DNA from: Bacteroidota bacterium
Lineage (GTDB): Bacteria > Bacteroidota > Bacteroidia > Bacteroidales > Rikenellaceae
Length of the DNA: 32,158 nucleotides
Assembly (NCBI GenBank): GCA_023443765.1
Contig: JAEZTA010000105.1
Coordinates: forward strand, 1-32,158
Direction: 5' to 3'
Position numbers and translations under genes: made by a program. The notes beneath the pieces were generated by a model. That model saw nothing but the letters and a program-made list of their open reading frames with translations, made no database searches and was not told where the DNA came from. Of the stretch, positions 23,594 to 31,801 are shown in pieces. Numbering within the stretch: the stretch's first letter is position 1; the number at the start of each line of letters is the position of its first letter.

Positions 23594-24820
23594 ATGAAAC
23601 GACTGTTTTTCCTGTTGCTGGCAGCGGTTTCGCTTGCCGGATGCGACAAGGGCAATGATGCGCCCTCCTCCATCACGGGTTACGACCCCGACCAACTCCA
23701 CCAAACACTCTATGCCGACCAGACGAGCGGCCCGGGCGACTTCACTTTCACGGCTGCCGAAAGCTGGTCGACGCAGGTCCGGGACGTGACGCGTTCCACG
23801 GCCTCCGATACCTGGATCACGCTCGACCCGGCGCAGGGCGGCCCCGGCACGGTGCATATGAAGATCACCCTTTCGCCCAACCTCACGGGCGCCGACCGCA
23901 AGGCCCAGATCACCATCGCCTGCGGCGAAACGACCCTCACGATCACCGTCGAACAGAAAGGCACCACCGAAAGCGGCGGCGGGGAACCGGAGCCGGCAAG
24001 CCGGAAAATCGTCCGCATCGACGTGGAGAACGACTATATCAACGATTACAGCGGTGAAGAATACACGACTTTCCGCTACGAGGACGACATGGTCGTCGAA
24101 CTGAAAACCACCGAAACCGAGGTTTATAAAGGCACACTGCAACACACGTGGGTTACGACGACCTCGATCGACGAAGTAGTCCAGCCGGGAGGCGGAGCCG
24201 CCATTTCGGTCACGACTGTGGAGAGCGTCGACGGGAAAGCCGGACGGATGCTGGTCGAAGCCATCGCCCAACTCGAAAACGGGCGCGTGACCTCCTGCAC
24301 CCGGAACGGTGTCGACTACGACAAGATCGAGGAGGGCAAGGCATGGAGCGACCGCTTTACACTCTCCTACGATGCCGCGGGATACCTCGCCGGATGCGTA
24401 CGTGTCGAAACGGACAACGACGAGGACAATTTCTATTCGACCTGGCTGGGCGGCAACTACACCAAAGTGGTGTGGGGCGGCGGCTCGGGTATCGACGAGG
24501 CTGTCTATGGGAACACGGCTTACAAGAACAACGCGAACCTCGACCTGAATGCGTTTTTCGTGCTCGACAGCGAGGGCTTCGACTTCTCGTTCGGTGCGCA
24601 GGACAAGATTTTCGCACTCTGCGGCTACACCGGCAAGCGCAGTGCAAACCTGGCGACGAAGGTGACGGAAACCTGGACCGGCCAGAATCTCAGCCCGACG
24701 ACCTACACCTACGAATTTGACGACATGGGTTATCCGATAAAAATTCACGCCGTCAGCCACGACCCGGTCAATGACCAGGTACAATACACGACTACCTATA
24801 AAATCACTTATAACCAGTAA
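23594..24820 (+). CDS. BACON-like domain surface lipoprotein, copy 1
   Basis: This 408-residue protein has lipobox LAGC at Cys17. Residues about 45-122 form a BACON-like beta sandwich: AAESWSTQVRDVTRS, WITLDPAQGGPGT, ITLSPNLTGADRKAQITIAC, then TLTITVEQKG. A Gly/Glu/Pro linker follows. The C-terminal part (about 135-408) consists of YD-repeat or DUF4595-like strands, such as FTLSYDAAGYLAGCVRVETD and YTYEFDDMGYPIKIHAVSHD. BACON domains are linked to carbohydrate or mucin binding in gut Bacteroidetes, but no enzyme domain is present. It is probably outer-membrane anchored. The next gene is a paralogue starting 6 nt downstream. Confidence 0.78.
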   Translation: MKRLFFLLLAAVSLAGCDKGNDAPSSITGYDPDQLHQTLYADQTSGPGDFTFTAAESWSTQVRDVTRSTASDTWITLDPAQGGPGTVHMKITLSPNLTGADRKAQITIACGETTLTITVEQKGTTESGGGEPEPASRKIVRIDVENDYINDYSGEEYTTFRYEDDMVVELKTTETEVYKGTLQHTWVTTTSIDEVVQPGGGAAISVTTVESVDGKAGRMLVEAIAQLENGRVTSCTRNGVDYDKIEEGKAWSDRFTLSYDAAGYLAGCVRVETDNDEDNFYSTWLGGNYTKVVWGGGSGIDEAVYGNTAYKNNANLDLNAFFVLDSEGFDFSFGAQDKIFALCGYTGKRSANLATKVTETWTGQNLSPTTYTYEFDDMGYPIKIHAVSHDPVNDQVQYTTTYKITYNQ

Positions 24821-24826
24821 TCCAGG

Positions 24827-25996
24827 ATGAAAAAAATCCTGTTCATGCTCCTTGCGATTGCGACGATCGCAGGATGCGACAAGGGCGGCGACGATTCGCC
24901 GATCTCCGGCTACGACCGGAAACAACTCGCCCAAATCCTCTATGCCGACCAGACCGAGGGCAATTTCACGTTCACCGCTTCGGAAAGCTGGACGACGCAG
25001 GTTAGGGACGTGACGCGCTCGACAGACGCCTGGATCAGGCTCGACCCGGCGCAGGGCGGCCCCGGCACGGTAACGCTGAAGATCACCCTCTCGCCCAACC
25101 TCACGGGCGCCGATCGCAAGGCGGAAATCACCATCGCCTGCGGCGAGGCGACCATCACGGTCACCGTCGAACAGAAAGCCACCTCGGGAGGTGGCAACGA
25201 ACCGAGTCCCGAGGTCCCCGCAAAGGCCAGAGTCATCAGCCGCATGGACAGTTTCGAAGACGGCAGTCCGAGCGGTTACATCACCTTCGACTACGATGCG
25301 CAGGGCCGCACGAAACGCTGTTGCATCTACGACGAAGGCGATGTGCTGACCTACAAGGCCGACATGACCTACACGACCGGGCAGATCAGGATGGAAACGT
25401 ATAGCAAAGACGGCAGCTATACCAACAACGAGACCATTCTGTTCGCGCTCGATGCAAACGGCCGGGCCACATCCAAAGAGGAGGTCGTCGAGGGTAAAAC
25501 CTTCAAAAGCGCCTACACCTACGATCCGGACGGTTACCTGACCGACTATCCCTCGGGGGCTATAATTACAGCCGAGGTAAACCCCGGCCCCGTGACCGGC
25601 AAAACGGCTTCAGGCGCCGCAAAAATCGTGATGAGCCGGATCGTCTGGGCGGGTGAAAACATGAAAACCCAGTACGAAGAGTGGCAGGACGGCGAGTACG
25701 ACTCCAAAACAGAGTACGCGTATACCGACTACAAAAACGGCTTCGCCACCATTGACCTGATGATGGGCGGCAGCATGACGGAACTGCTGATACTCAACAA
25801 CGGCGTCTTCGGGAAAAGCAGCCGCAACCTCATTGCCCGGGAGACCGTCACCCGGAAAGCCTCGATCGGCACCGACGTTCACACGTGGTCCTACAAGTTC
25901 GACGCCGAGGGCTATGTGACCGAATTCACCCGCGCCTTCACCTCCACCGGGCCAGAGAGCGACTACACGGAGTCCTACAAAATCACCTACAAATAA
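24827..25996 (+). CDS. BACON-like domain surface lipoprotein, copy 2
   Basis: This 389-residue paralogue of the previous gene has lipobox IAGC at Cys17. The BACON-like domain (residues about 40-120) is close to copy 1, including the shared DPAQGGPGTVTLKITLSPNL segment. The C-terminal part is much more diverged but keeps YD-type strands (ITFDYDAQGRTKRC, SAYTYDPDGYLTDY, WSYKFDAEGYVTEF). This points to duplication with relaxed or diversifying selection on the outer domain. It lies 6 nt after copy 1 and 31 nt before the M48 gene, so one transcript is likely. Confidence 0.78.
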   Translation: MKKILFMLLAIATIAGCDKGGDDSPISGYDRKQLAQILYADQTEGNFTFTASESWTTQVRDVTRSTDAWIRLDPAQGGPGTVTLKITLSPNLTGADRKAEITIACGEATITVTVEQKATSGGGNEPSPEVPAKARVISRMDSFEDGSPSGYITFDYDAQGRTKRCCIYDEGDVLTYKADMTYTTGQIRMETYSKDGSYTNNETILFALDANGRATSKEEVVEGKTFKSAYTYDPDGYLTDYPSGAIITAEVNPGPVTGKTASGAAKIVMSRIVWAGENMKTQYEEWQDGEYDSKTEYAYTDYKNGFATIDLMMGGSMTELLILNNGVFGKSSRNLIARETVTRKASIGTDVHTWSYKFDAEGYVTEFTRAFTSTGPESDYTESYKITYK

Positions 25997-26027
25997 CAGA
26001 ACCTCAACACCCCAAAAAACTTAAACA

Positions 26028-26810
26028 ATGAAAGACATCAATTCCCTCCGCCACGAAAAGGAGAAAACCTATTTCACGTTCATGCTGGTCATCAGCGCCA
26101 TCGTCTGGCTGTTCCTGCTCATCGGACTCCTGATGGCGATCCTCGCGCTGCTGCCCTTCATCCTGATCGGTGTGTTCATCTCCTGGCTGTCGAGCCAGTA
26201 TTTCAAGGCTGTCATCTTCGGCAACAGCATCCAGGTCAACGAACGCCAGTTCCCTGCGATCAACAAGATCGTCTCCGATTACTGCCGCGAACTGGGGCTG
26301 AGCCGCACGCCGATGGTCTTCGTCGAGAACGGCAACGGAACGGTCAATGCCTTTGCCGTGAAAATGCTGTCGAAGAAATACGTCATTCTGAAATCCGACC
26401 TGGTCGACCTGATGCTCAAGCGCGGCCGGATGGACGAACTCGCCGTCATCATCGGCCACGAACTCGCCCACCACGCAGCAGGCCATACGGCATTCTTCCG
26501 CAACCTGCTCATCGCCCCCGGACGCATCATTCCCTTCGTCGGAGCCGCCTATGGCCGCGCCTGCGAACTGACAGCCGACCGCATCGGCTATGCGCTTTCG
26601 GGCAACTGCAAAGCTGCCCAAAACAGCCTGATCGCCATTGCCCTCGGCGCTCAGAGCCTTGCCGACGAGATCGACATCGAACAGTTCGAGGCACAGGAGC
26701 ACGAAATTCCCGACTTCATGGGCTTCATCCACAAGATTTTCTCTTCGCATCCACGCATGACGCGCCGCGTGATCGAAATCCGCGAGTTCGACAAACGGCA
26801 ATCCAGATAG
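26028..26810 (+). CDS. M48 family membrane zinc metallopeptidase
   Basis: This 260-residue protein has a hydrophobic hairpin at about residues 17-55 (two membrane segments). It then carries the HExxH motif in VIIGHELAHHAAGHT (His144, Glu145, His148), and the third zinc ligand Glu180 in GRACELTADRIGY. Arrangement matches HtpX/Ste24-like M48 peptidases with a short N-terminal membrane anchor. SSHPRMTRRVIEIREF near the C-terminus is also typical. M48 enzymes act in membrane protein quality control or process lipoproteins. Co-transcription with two lipoproteins suggests a connected envelope role, though this is only by position. A strong hairpin ends the operon 36 nt after the stop. Confidence 0.88.
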   Translation: MKDINSLRHEKEKTYFTFMLVISAIVWLFLLIGLLMAILALLPFILIGVFISWLSSQYFKAVIFGNSIQVNERQFPAINKIVSDYCRELGLSRTPMVFVENGNGTVNAFAVKMLSKKYVILKSDLVDLMLKRGRMDELAVIIGHELAHHAAGHTAFFRNLLIAPGRIIPFVGAAYGRACELTADRIGYALSGNCKAAQNSLIAIALGAQSLADEIDIEQFEAQEHEIPDFMGFIHKIFSSHPRMTRRVIEIREFDKRQSR

Positions 26811-26845
26811 CCCCTCCCCGATTCCCAAGCCGTGCCCGTAAAACG

Positions 26846-26889
26846 AATATCCCTTGTAATTTGTATTACTACAAATTACAAGGGATATT
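26846..26889. terminator. 20-bp perfect hairpin after M48 gene
   Basis: Two perfectly complementary 20-nt arms (26846-26865 and 26870-26889) enclose a TTAC loop, and TATTTATT follows. It lies between the + strand operon and the - strand pseudogenes and could terminate either. Confidence 0.85.
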
Positions 26890-27149
26890 TATTCATCTCA
26901 CTATCAATAAAGAAGGTTCATAATTAAAAAAACATCGACCTTCTTTCGTCGAAAAACGGGGCTCAAACCTATTGCCATTGTCCCATATGTATCAACATGT
27001 TGCAGCGATTGTTTTGCGCTTCAATGCATCTCTATGCTTAAAAACAAAAATACGATTTATTTTTGATATTTCCAATAGGAAATTTGTCGGAGATAATTGA
27101 TGGTGCTTAGGGATTTCCACAGCCTTTATCCAAGGATATTTCCCTTGAT
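26890..27149. other. AT-rich intergenic remnant, no gene seen
   Basis: No supported coding frame, tRNA or repeat was seen. A TATTTTTG on the - strand (27046-27053) matches a -7 element but leads into no gene. The stretch follows the broken aminotransferase and probably is decayed flank. Confidence 0.5.
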
Positions 27150-27828
27150 CTAACTGATAATATATTGCACGTCTTCGTCCGAGACGCAAGAACCGCTGGG
27201 CAGGCACAGGCCGCGTTTGAACAACGATTCGCTCACGCCGTTCACATAAACCGGATTTTTGGCATATACCGGTTGCAGATACATCGGTTCCACAATGGCC
27301 GGGATTCGATGCCTGCGGCATCCAGTGCTATACGCATCGCCTCAACGTTCGTGTTCGATTCGCAGGCCGTATGGAACACCCCGGGGACATAGTTACTCCG
27401 GCCGTCCCGCCGACTACACCTTGGACGGCTGTTTTATAGGCGTGTTCTTCTCCTTTTACGTGTAAGTATGGGTTGAGTCGGATCGTACAAAGCCAATAGT
27501 TACTGTCGTAACGTGATGACGTGTTCTCATGCAGGTCAATACCCTCGATTCCAACCAACAATTCCTTGTAGAGTTGGCAAACATGCTTATGGTGGGCAAT
27601 ATGATCGTCGGCAACGGCCATAATCTCGTCGATTTTGTAAGGCATACCGTATAAGGCAACCGGGACAATCGCCTTCGGTTTCCGGCCGGTCTTGGCAACA
27701 CGTTCTTCGATAGCCTTTCCAAGCAGTTCGGGATCTATGTTCCAGGTTTCGGACTCCGAATCGACGAAGACGGGCGTGGCGCCGAGGTAAGTCACAGGAT
27801 GCGAAGAGGCGCAGAAGGTAAAACTTTG
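27150..27828 (-). pseudogene. DegT/DnrJ/EryC1/StrS aminotransferase remnant
   Basis: Recognisable segments on the - strand are VQSFTFCASSHPVTYLGATP and KAIVPVALYGMPYKIDEIMA. Near 27607 it jumps to HIAHHKHVCQLYKELL, deleting the region with the PLP-binding Lys. It continues as DSNYWLCTIRLNP, breaks frame near 27370, resumes as TNVEAMRIALDAAGIESRPL, breaks again near 27310, and ends KRGLCLPSGSCVSDEDVQYI with a stop at 27150. The N-terminal 70 or so residues are missing. Full-length relatives are about 375 residues and make amino sugars for surface glycans. Two deletions plus two frameshifts leave it inactive. Confidence 0.85.
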
Positions 27829-28102
27829 GACGCGGGCCAATGAGAGCCATATCTCCTTTTAGAACATTTATTAGCTACGGCAACTTATTGATGGATGTGG
27901 ACCGCATAAATTTTCCAATTTTCGACAGATGTTGTACATCAGCCAACAGATTACCGCTTGCATCCCGTTCGTCAACCATGGTGTTGAATTTAATGATTCG
28001 TAGTTTTCCCGGGACGTTCCTGCAGGAAAAAATACGCCGACACCCCTATTGGCGAAATGGAGCCAAACAAAAATAACGATCAAAATCGGACTGAGCGTAT
28101 AT
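27829..28102 (-). pseudogene. Initiating sugar transferase (PglC/WcaJ-like) remnant
   Basis: On the - strand the frame reads LSPILIVIFVWLHFANRGVG, shifts, then FLQERPGK, shifts, then IIKFNTMVDERDASGNLLAD and GKFMRSTSINKLP, then an in-frame TAG where Gln is usual. It ends LINVLKGDMALIGPRP. At GPRP it is fused out of frame to the aminotransferase remnant. The N-terminal membrane start is also missing. Order of pieces matches a bacterial sugar transferase with its end deleted. An intact gene of the same family lies at 30533-31117. Confidence 0.85.
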
Positions 28103-28297
28103 ATAAAAATTACTCCATTCCTTGGTAATCTGAGTTCCAGAAAAACTCTTAAAAATTTTATCCAAACCTTTTGCTCCCATAGTTTTGCATAGGCTATCTT
28201 CGCAATATAGTTTCTCCGTACACTCAAGCGGTGAAGAAGTGTCAGCGATTTTACATCTCATACCCATCTCATCATCAATCATTGCATCTCGTAATCC
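28103..28297 (-). pseudogene. GT4 glycosyltransferase C-terminal remnant
   Basis: The encoded stretch GLRDAMIDDEMGMRCKIADT, then TEKLYCEDSLCKTMGAKGLD and KSFSGTQITKEWSNFY, matches the C-terminal end of group 1 (GT4) glycosyltransferases. The whole catalytic front is absent, and the piece is fused in frame to the cupin remnant upstream. It runs into the sugar transferase remnant at NFY. Confidence 0.75.
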
Positions 28298-28459
28298 ATA
28301 TATCTCAGCTGTATTTCGATGACGATGCACTGGTAACAAAACATTAATCAACCGCTGACATGGCGCCTTCAACGATTCATGAATATTATAATTCATCCGC
28401 AACCGCAAGGAGGCCTCTGCCTGTGCTGTTATTTCGTCAAAAAGATGCGTATCTATCAC
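28298..28459 (-). pseudogene. WbuC-like cupin N-terminal remnant
   Basis: ATG-initiated codons give MIDTHLFDEITAQAEASLRL, then NYNIHESLKAPCQRLINVLL and VHRHRNTAEIY. This follows the N-terminal part of WbuC-family cupin metalloproteins of polysaccharide loci. A few residues (GT-x-x) appear missing before VHRHR. After TAEIY the sequence changes to the GT4 remnant, so the second half of the cupin is lost. A short chimeric protein could still be translated (28459 to 28046), but it would not be a functional cupin. Confidence 0.75.
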
Positions 28460-28476
28460 ATTTTAAATAAATACAA

Positions 28477-29373
28477 TTATATTTTGAAGTTTGTTAAAAC
28501 GTCCATAGGTTGCCATCCTAATTCATCTTTGGCTTTAGCATTACTCCATGTATCAGAAGTTATTATTTTTGACAGTCTGGAAGAATTTATCGGGAACATT
28601 TGAATATAGTCTCCTATTTTGGCAAGACATTTTGCAATCCAATATGGGATCGAAATCGGCTCGCGCTTACCTAACTGCCTAGCAATAACCTTGGATAATT
28701 CACCAAAGGAAGGATTGTAATCATCACATACATTAAATACACCTCCTTTCATTGCTATAAGAGGTACTAAATTACCAATATCTTCAGCCATTAACATGCT
28801 TTTACGAGCTTTGCCACCATCAATGTTCAAGTATCTGCCAGTTTTTATGCCGGTTACCATAGCACCCAAATTACCAGGGGCATTAGATCCGACCAACAAT
28901 CCAGGTCTTAGTATGCCTAAAATTACACCATTAGTCTTACACCAGTCAGTAAGATACTTTTCCGCTTTAATTTTACTATCTGAATACGGAGAGTCTCCAA
29001 TCAATTTTCTTGTGGTTTCCGTATCCATATTCCCTGGTGTTTCTCCATAGACATTCATTGTAGAAATGAAAATCAAAGACTCTGGCAAACCAACATGTTC
29101 AAGAGCGCTACAAAGATTAATTGTACCCTGAAGATTTATATCATAAAATGATTTTTTTTCTTCTTCCGTTGTTGGATATACGTGCGCTTTACCCGCAGCA
29201 TGAAGTATGACATCGAATCTGTTAGGCAATGAAGGTATTTCTGTTGCTAAATTAGCCTTGATTTCATCGTTATCAGAAATCCCAATTGTTGTAACCATAT
29301 AGGTTTTGTCTAAGATTGGCTTAGCATTTCTTCCGAGAAATCCAGTTCCACCCGTAAATAGAAGAGACTTCAT
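28477..29373 (-). CDS. NAD-dependent epimerase/dehydratase (extended SDR)
   Basis: This 298-residue protein starts with the Rossmann motif FTGGTGFLGRN. It has the strand VILHAAGKAHVYP, active-site FISTMNVYGE, and the YxxxK pair in SPYSDSKIKAEKYL, followed by ILRPGLLVG. These mark an extended SDR nucleotide-sugar epimerase or dehydratase. Substrate cannot be told from sequence. It starts 5 nt after the ATP-grasp stop and is the last intact gene of the operon, before the decayed remnants. Base composition is clearly more AT-rich than in the pilus region. Confidence 0.85.
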   Translation of the reverse strand: MKSLLFTGGTGFLGRNAKPILDKTYMVTTIGISDNDEIKANLATEIPSLPNRFDVILHAAGKAHVYPTTEEEKKSFYDINLQGTINLCSALEHVGLPESLIFISTMNVYGETPGNMDTETTRKLIGDSPYSDSKIKAEKYLTDWCKTNGVILGILRPGLLVGSNAPGNLGAMVTGIKTGRYLNIDGGKARKSMLMAEDIGNLVPLIAMKGGVFNVCDDYNPSFGELSKVIARQLGKREPISIPYWIAKCLAKIGDYIQMFPINSSRLSKIITSDTWSNAKAKDELGWQPMDVLTNFKI

Positions 29374-29378
29374 ATTGA

Positions 29379-30518
29379 TTATTTAAATTTTTCCCAATTA
29401 AGGCAAGCTTCTTCCCATGGAGCCCGGTCTTTTTTATTATAAATATATGTACATTTCGCTTCCTTGAAATCGCGAAGCCATTCAGGCAATGTCACCAGAC
29501 CTCCTTCAACCCTTTTACTATAGTCTATAATTTCGGACATAGAAGTGAAATCTTCAAATTCTTTACGGTCAGATGGGTCAATATATCCATTACTCATACC
29601 TTTAACCCATAAATAGGCCAATGGCATTCCGGCTACAAGCCCCGTAGGATTCCACGCTGATGCCCGGAAATTTATTTCCATAAAGTACAATGTTCCATCT
29701 TTGTCAATCAGGAATTCCGCCTCGAAGATGCCTTCAAAACCAATTTCTTCAAACATCGCTTGAAGTCTCTTTTCCATATCTGGATTCTTGAACATTGTTA
29801 CATTATGATATGGACTATAATAACCTTGAATAAGATATTTCCAGGTCATCTGTGTTACAATCTGCATATCGCGACCTCGATTGACGGTATAACCTTCAAG
29901 AGCCATCTCATTTTGTTTATCAACAAAATGCTGGATCATGATGGTTGGGCTGGCAATTTCCCCTATTGCACAACGTAACTCAGTCTCATTCTTACAGATA
30001 AAGACATCACTCTTCCAATTACCGGAATTTGGAGAGATGTCTTTAGTTATAACCGGATACCACAACTCTTGGGGAATTTCATCGGTTTTGGAAATAACAT
30101 ATGAATCAAGGATATTGAACCCATGTTTCTTGGCTAACTGCTGGATTTCATATTTATCCATATATTCATTGATGCGCCCGATTTCCCCAGCATTAAAGGC
30201 AATGAATTTGTCTTTCCACTCATCATAGCGAAGATCGAAAAAACCAACGCTTTTGTCATCAGAAAAGACAATGAAAGGACGATGATTATTGTTGTAATCG
30301 CCATACTCTCTCATAAGCAACTGATATCCTTCCTCGACAGAGTCAACTTGATGAAGCTTGGATATGTATTTACTTTTAGTCGCCACTTCATACCTCCGCT
30401 TTACTGAAATATAAACGGGGTTAATTCCCATCTCTCCCAAACTTCGTATTTGACCGAGTGGATTATAATGTTCCAATGCAAATACTATGCAGATATGCCC
30501 GTTGTAATTATTGCTCAT
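29379..30518 (-). CDS. ATP-grasp domain enzyme of polysaccharide locus
   Basis: This 379-residue protein reads as a carbamoyl-phosphate-synthase-like ATP-grasp enzyme. An N-terminal Rossmann-like part (ICIVFALEHYNPLGQIRSLG) is followed by the ATP-binding lobe with YPVITKDISPN. The metal and phosphate-binding end is FEGIFEAEFLIDKDGTLYFM followed by EINFR. Such enzymes ligate a carboxylate to an amine through an acyl phosphate. In a sugar locus it may attach an amino acid or similar group to an amino sugar; this is inference. It lies 14 nt after the sugar transferase gene and 5 nt before the epimerase gene. Confidence 0.82.
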   Translation of the reverse strand: MSNNYNGHICIVFALEHYNPLGQIRSLGEMGINPVYISVKRRYEVATKSKYISKLHQVDSVEEGYQLLMREYGDYNNNHRPFIVFSDDKSVGFFDLRYDEWKDKFIAFNAGEIGRINEYMDKYEIQQLAKKHGFNILDSYVISKTDEIPQELWYPVITKDISPNSGNWKSDVFICKNETELRCAIGEIASPTIMIQHFVDKQNEMALEGYTVNRGRDMQIVTQMTWKYLIQGYYSPYHNVTMFKNPDMEKRLQAMFEEIGFEGIFEAEFLIDKDGTLYFMEINFRASAWNPTGLVAGMPLAYLWVKGMSNGYIDPSDRKEFEDFTSMSEIIDYSKRVEGGLVTLPEWLRDFKEAKCTYIYNKKDRAPWEEACLNWEKFK

Positions 30519-30532
30519 TAATGATATATTTA

Positions 30533-31117
30533 TTATTTTTCAGTATATACGTTATCTCCTTTTACAACTGTTTTAATTACCGACAAGAAAACCTGGCAAT
30601 CATTAAAAAATGATATTGAATCGGCATATTCTGTATCCATCCTAAATTGTAAATCTCTATCAGCGGAAGCTCTATATTTTACATCGACAGTACAGAACAT
30701 TCCCGGACGGACATCATATCTTTTACAATATCTCAAATTACCTTTATATGGTTCAAATTCCCAATCAAGTATCGGACGGGGTCCAATAATCGACATTGTA
30801 CCATTAATGATATTGAACATTTGTGGAAGCTCATCAAGGCTTGTCCGTCTAAGGAAAGCTCCAACTTTTGTTATACGAGAATCCTTTGAGTTCTTTACTA
30901 TTCCTCCCATTTCATATGCGTGTTCACACATAGTTCTAAACTTGTAAACAGTAAAGGGTTTTGTTCCCTTGCCAAGCCGTACTTGTTTGAACAACACGGG
31001 GCCTTTACTATCACGCTTAATAGCGATGGCAATAATACCCATAGGAACAGCACACACCAACAGACCGCAGACAGCCAAAGTGGTGTCAATAAATCTTTTA
31101 AAGAAATGACGGTACAT
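30533..31117 (-). CDS. Initiating sugar-phosphate transferase (PglC/WcaJ C-terminal type)
   Basis: This 194-residue protein has an N-terminal membrane segment (TTLAVCGLLVCAVPMGIIAI), then PVLFKQVRLGKG, the YKFRTM motif, RRTSLDELPQMFNIINGTMS and IIGPRP. These are the conserved blocks of monotopic polyprenyl-phosphate hexose-1-phosphate transferases, which load the first sugar on undecaprenyl phosphate at the inner membrane. All usual motifs are present, so it is probably active. It starts 6 nt after the PIG-L stop. A dead relative of the same family lies at 27829-28102 downstream. Confidence 0.92.
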   Translation of the reverse strand: MYRHFFKRFIDTTLAVCGLLVCAVPMGIIAIAIKRDSKGPVLFKQVRLGKGTKPFTVYKFRTMCEHAYEMGGIVKNSKDSRITKVGAFLRRTSLDELPQMFNIINGTMSIIGPRPILDWEFEPYKGNLRYCKRYDVRPGMFCTVDVKYRASADRDLQFRMDTEYADSISFFNDCQVFLSVIKTVVKGDNVYTEK

Positions 31118-31123
31118 CTACAC

Positions 31124-31801
31124 TTATTCTGCCCTCAGGGCGATTTCAAAACTTTCACTGTAATTCTGTCCCCATTGGCCACCACGCATTGCAGCCAATC
31201 CAAATATATATTCCTCGCTTCTCGGATGAGGATATGGACGCATAACACCTCTATACATACTCAAAGCTTTGATTTTGGCCTCAACAGCATCCGCGCCCAC
31301 TTCCACGAAACAGTTTGGACGAAACAGGCTCATTGCATTGTTCACAGCCCATTCCGTACATGACGGGACTTCCATATACCAAAACTCCTTTATACGTTTT
31401 ATTTCCGGACGTCGTTGAAAAAGCCGTATTGCCTCCTGACACGCCATCGATGTCTGAAGATGGTCGTTGTTGGTATCGGCAGGATGGTGAGTTATCACAA
31501 TGTCCGGTTTGCTTTCCCTGATAGCCGACTCAATGAATTGTACAAGTTGGATATGAGGTACAGTGTTCATCTCGATATTAGGAAAAGTCGCCTCATACTT
31601 TTTATTAATACCCAGGAATTTAGCTGATGCATTAAGATCATCATCAAGCTCCTTATCATCAGGGCGAAATGCTCGAGCTTTAGCTTCGGTACACATGATT
31701 GCGACATCAACCACGTCACCATTATGCGCCCACTTATATATCGATGCCCCGGCTCCCAAAACTTCATCATCCGGATGAGCTACAACTAATAGATATTTCA
31801 T
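31124..31801 (-). CDS. PIG-L family deacetylase
   Basis: This 225-residue protein begins MKYLLVVAHPDDEVLGAGAS, with the AHPDDE zinc-binding motif of PIG-L/LmbE deacetylases. The partner His residues are in DIVITHHPADTNNDH. The family removes N-acetyl groups from GlcNAc-type sugars or related substrates, giving a free amine. It is the first gene of the polysaccharide operon, followed after 6 nt by the sugar transferase. Deacetylation could prepare the amine used by the ATP-grasp enzyme two genes on; this is inference. ATG at 31801 is the natural start because the motif sits 7 residues in. Confidence 0.9.
   Translation of the reverse strand: MKYLLVVAHPDDEVLGAGASIYKWAHNGDVVDVAIMCTEAKARAFRPDDKELDDDLNASAKFLGINKKYEATFPNIEMNTVPHIQLVQFIESAIRESKPDIVITHHPADTNNDHLQTSMACQEAIRLFQRRPEIKRIKEFWYMEVPSCTEWAVNNAMSLFRPNCFVEVGADAVEAKIKALSMYRGVMRPYPHPRSEEYIFGLAAMRGGQWGQNYSESFEIALRAE

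Noticed and set aside
27046..27053. TATTTTTG -7-like element on the - strand
   Set aside because: It points into a stretch without a gene on that strand and has no clear -33 partner; AT-rich DNA gives such matches by chance.
26992..27321. 109-codon - strand frame after the aminotransferase remnant
   Set aside because: It overlaps the decayed aminotransferase end in another frame and has no family match.
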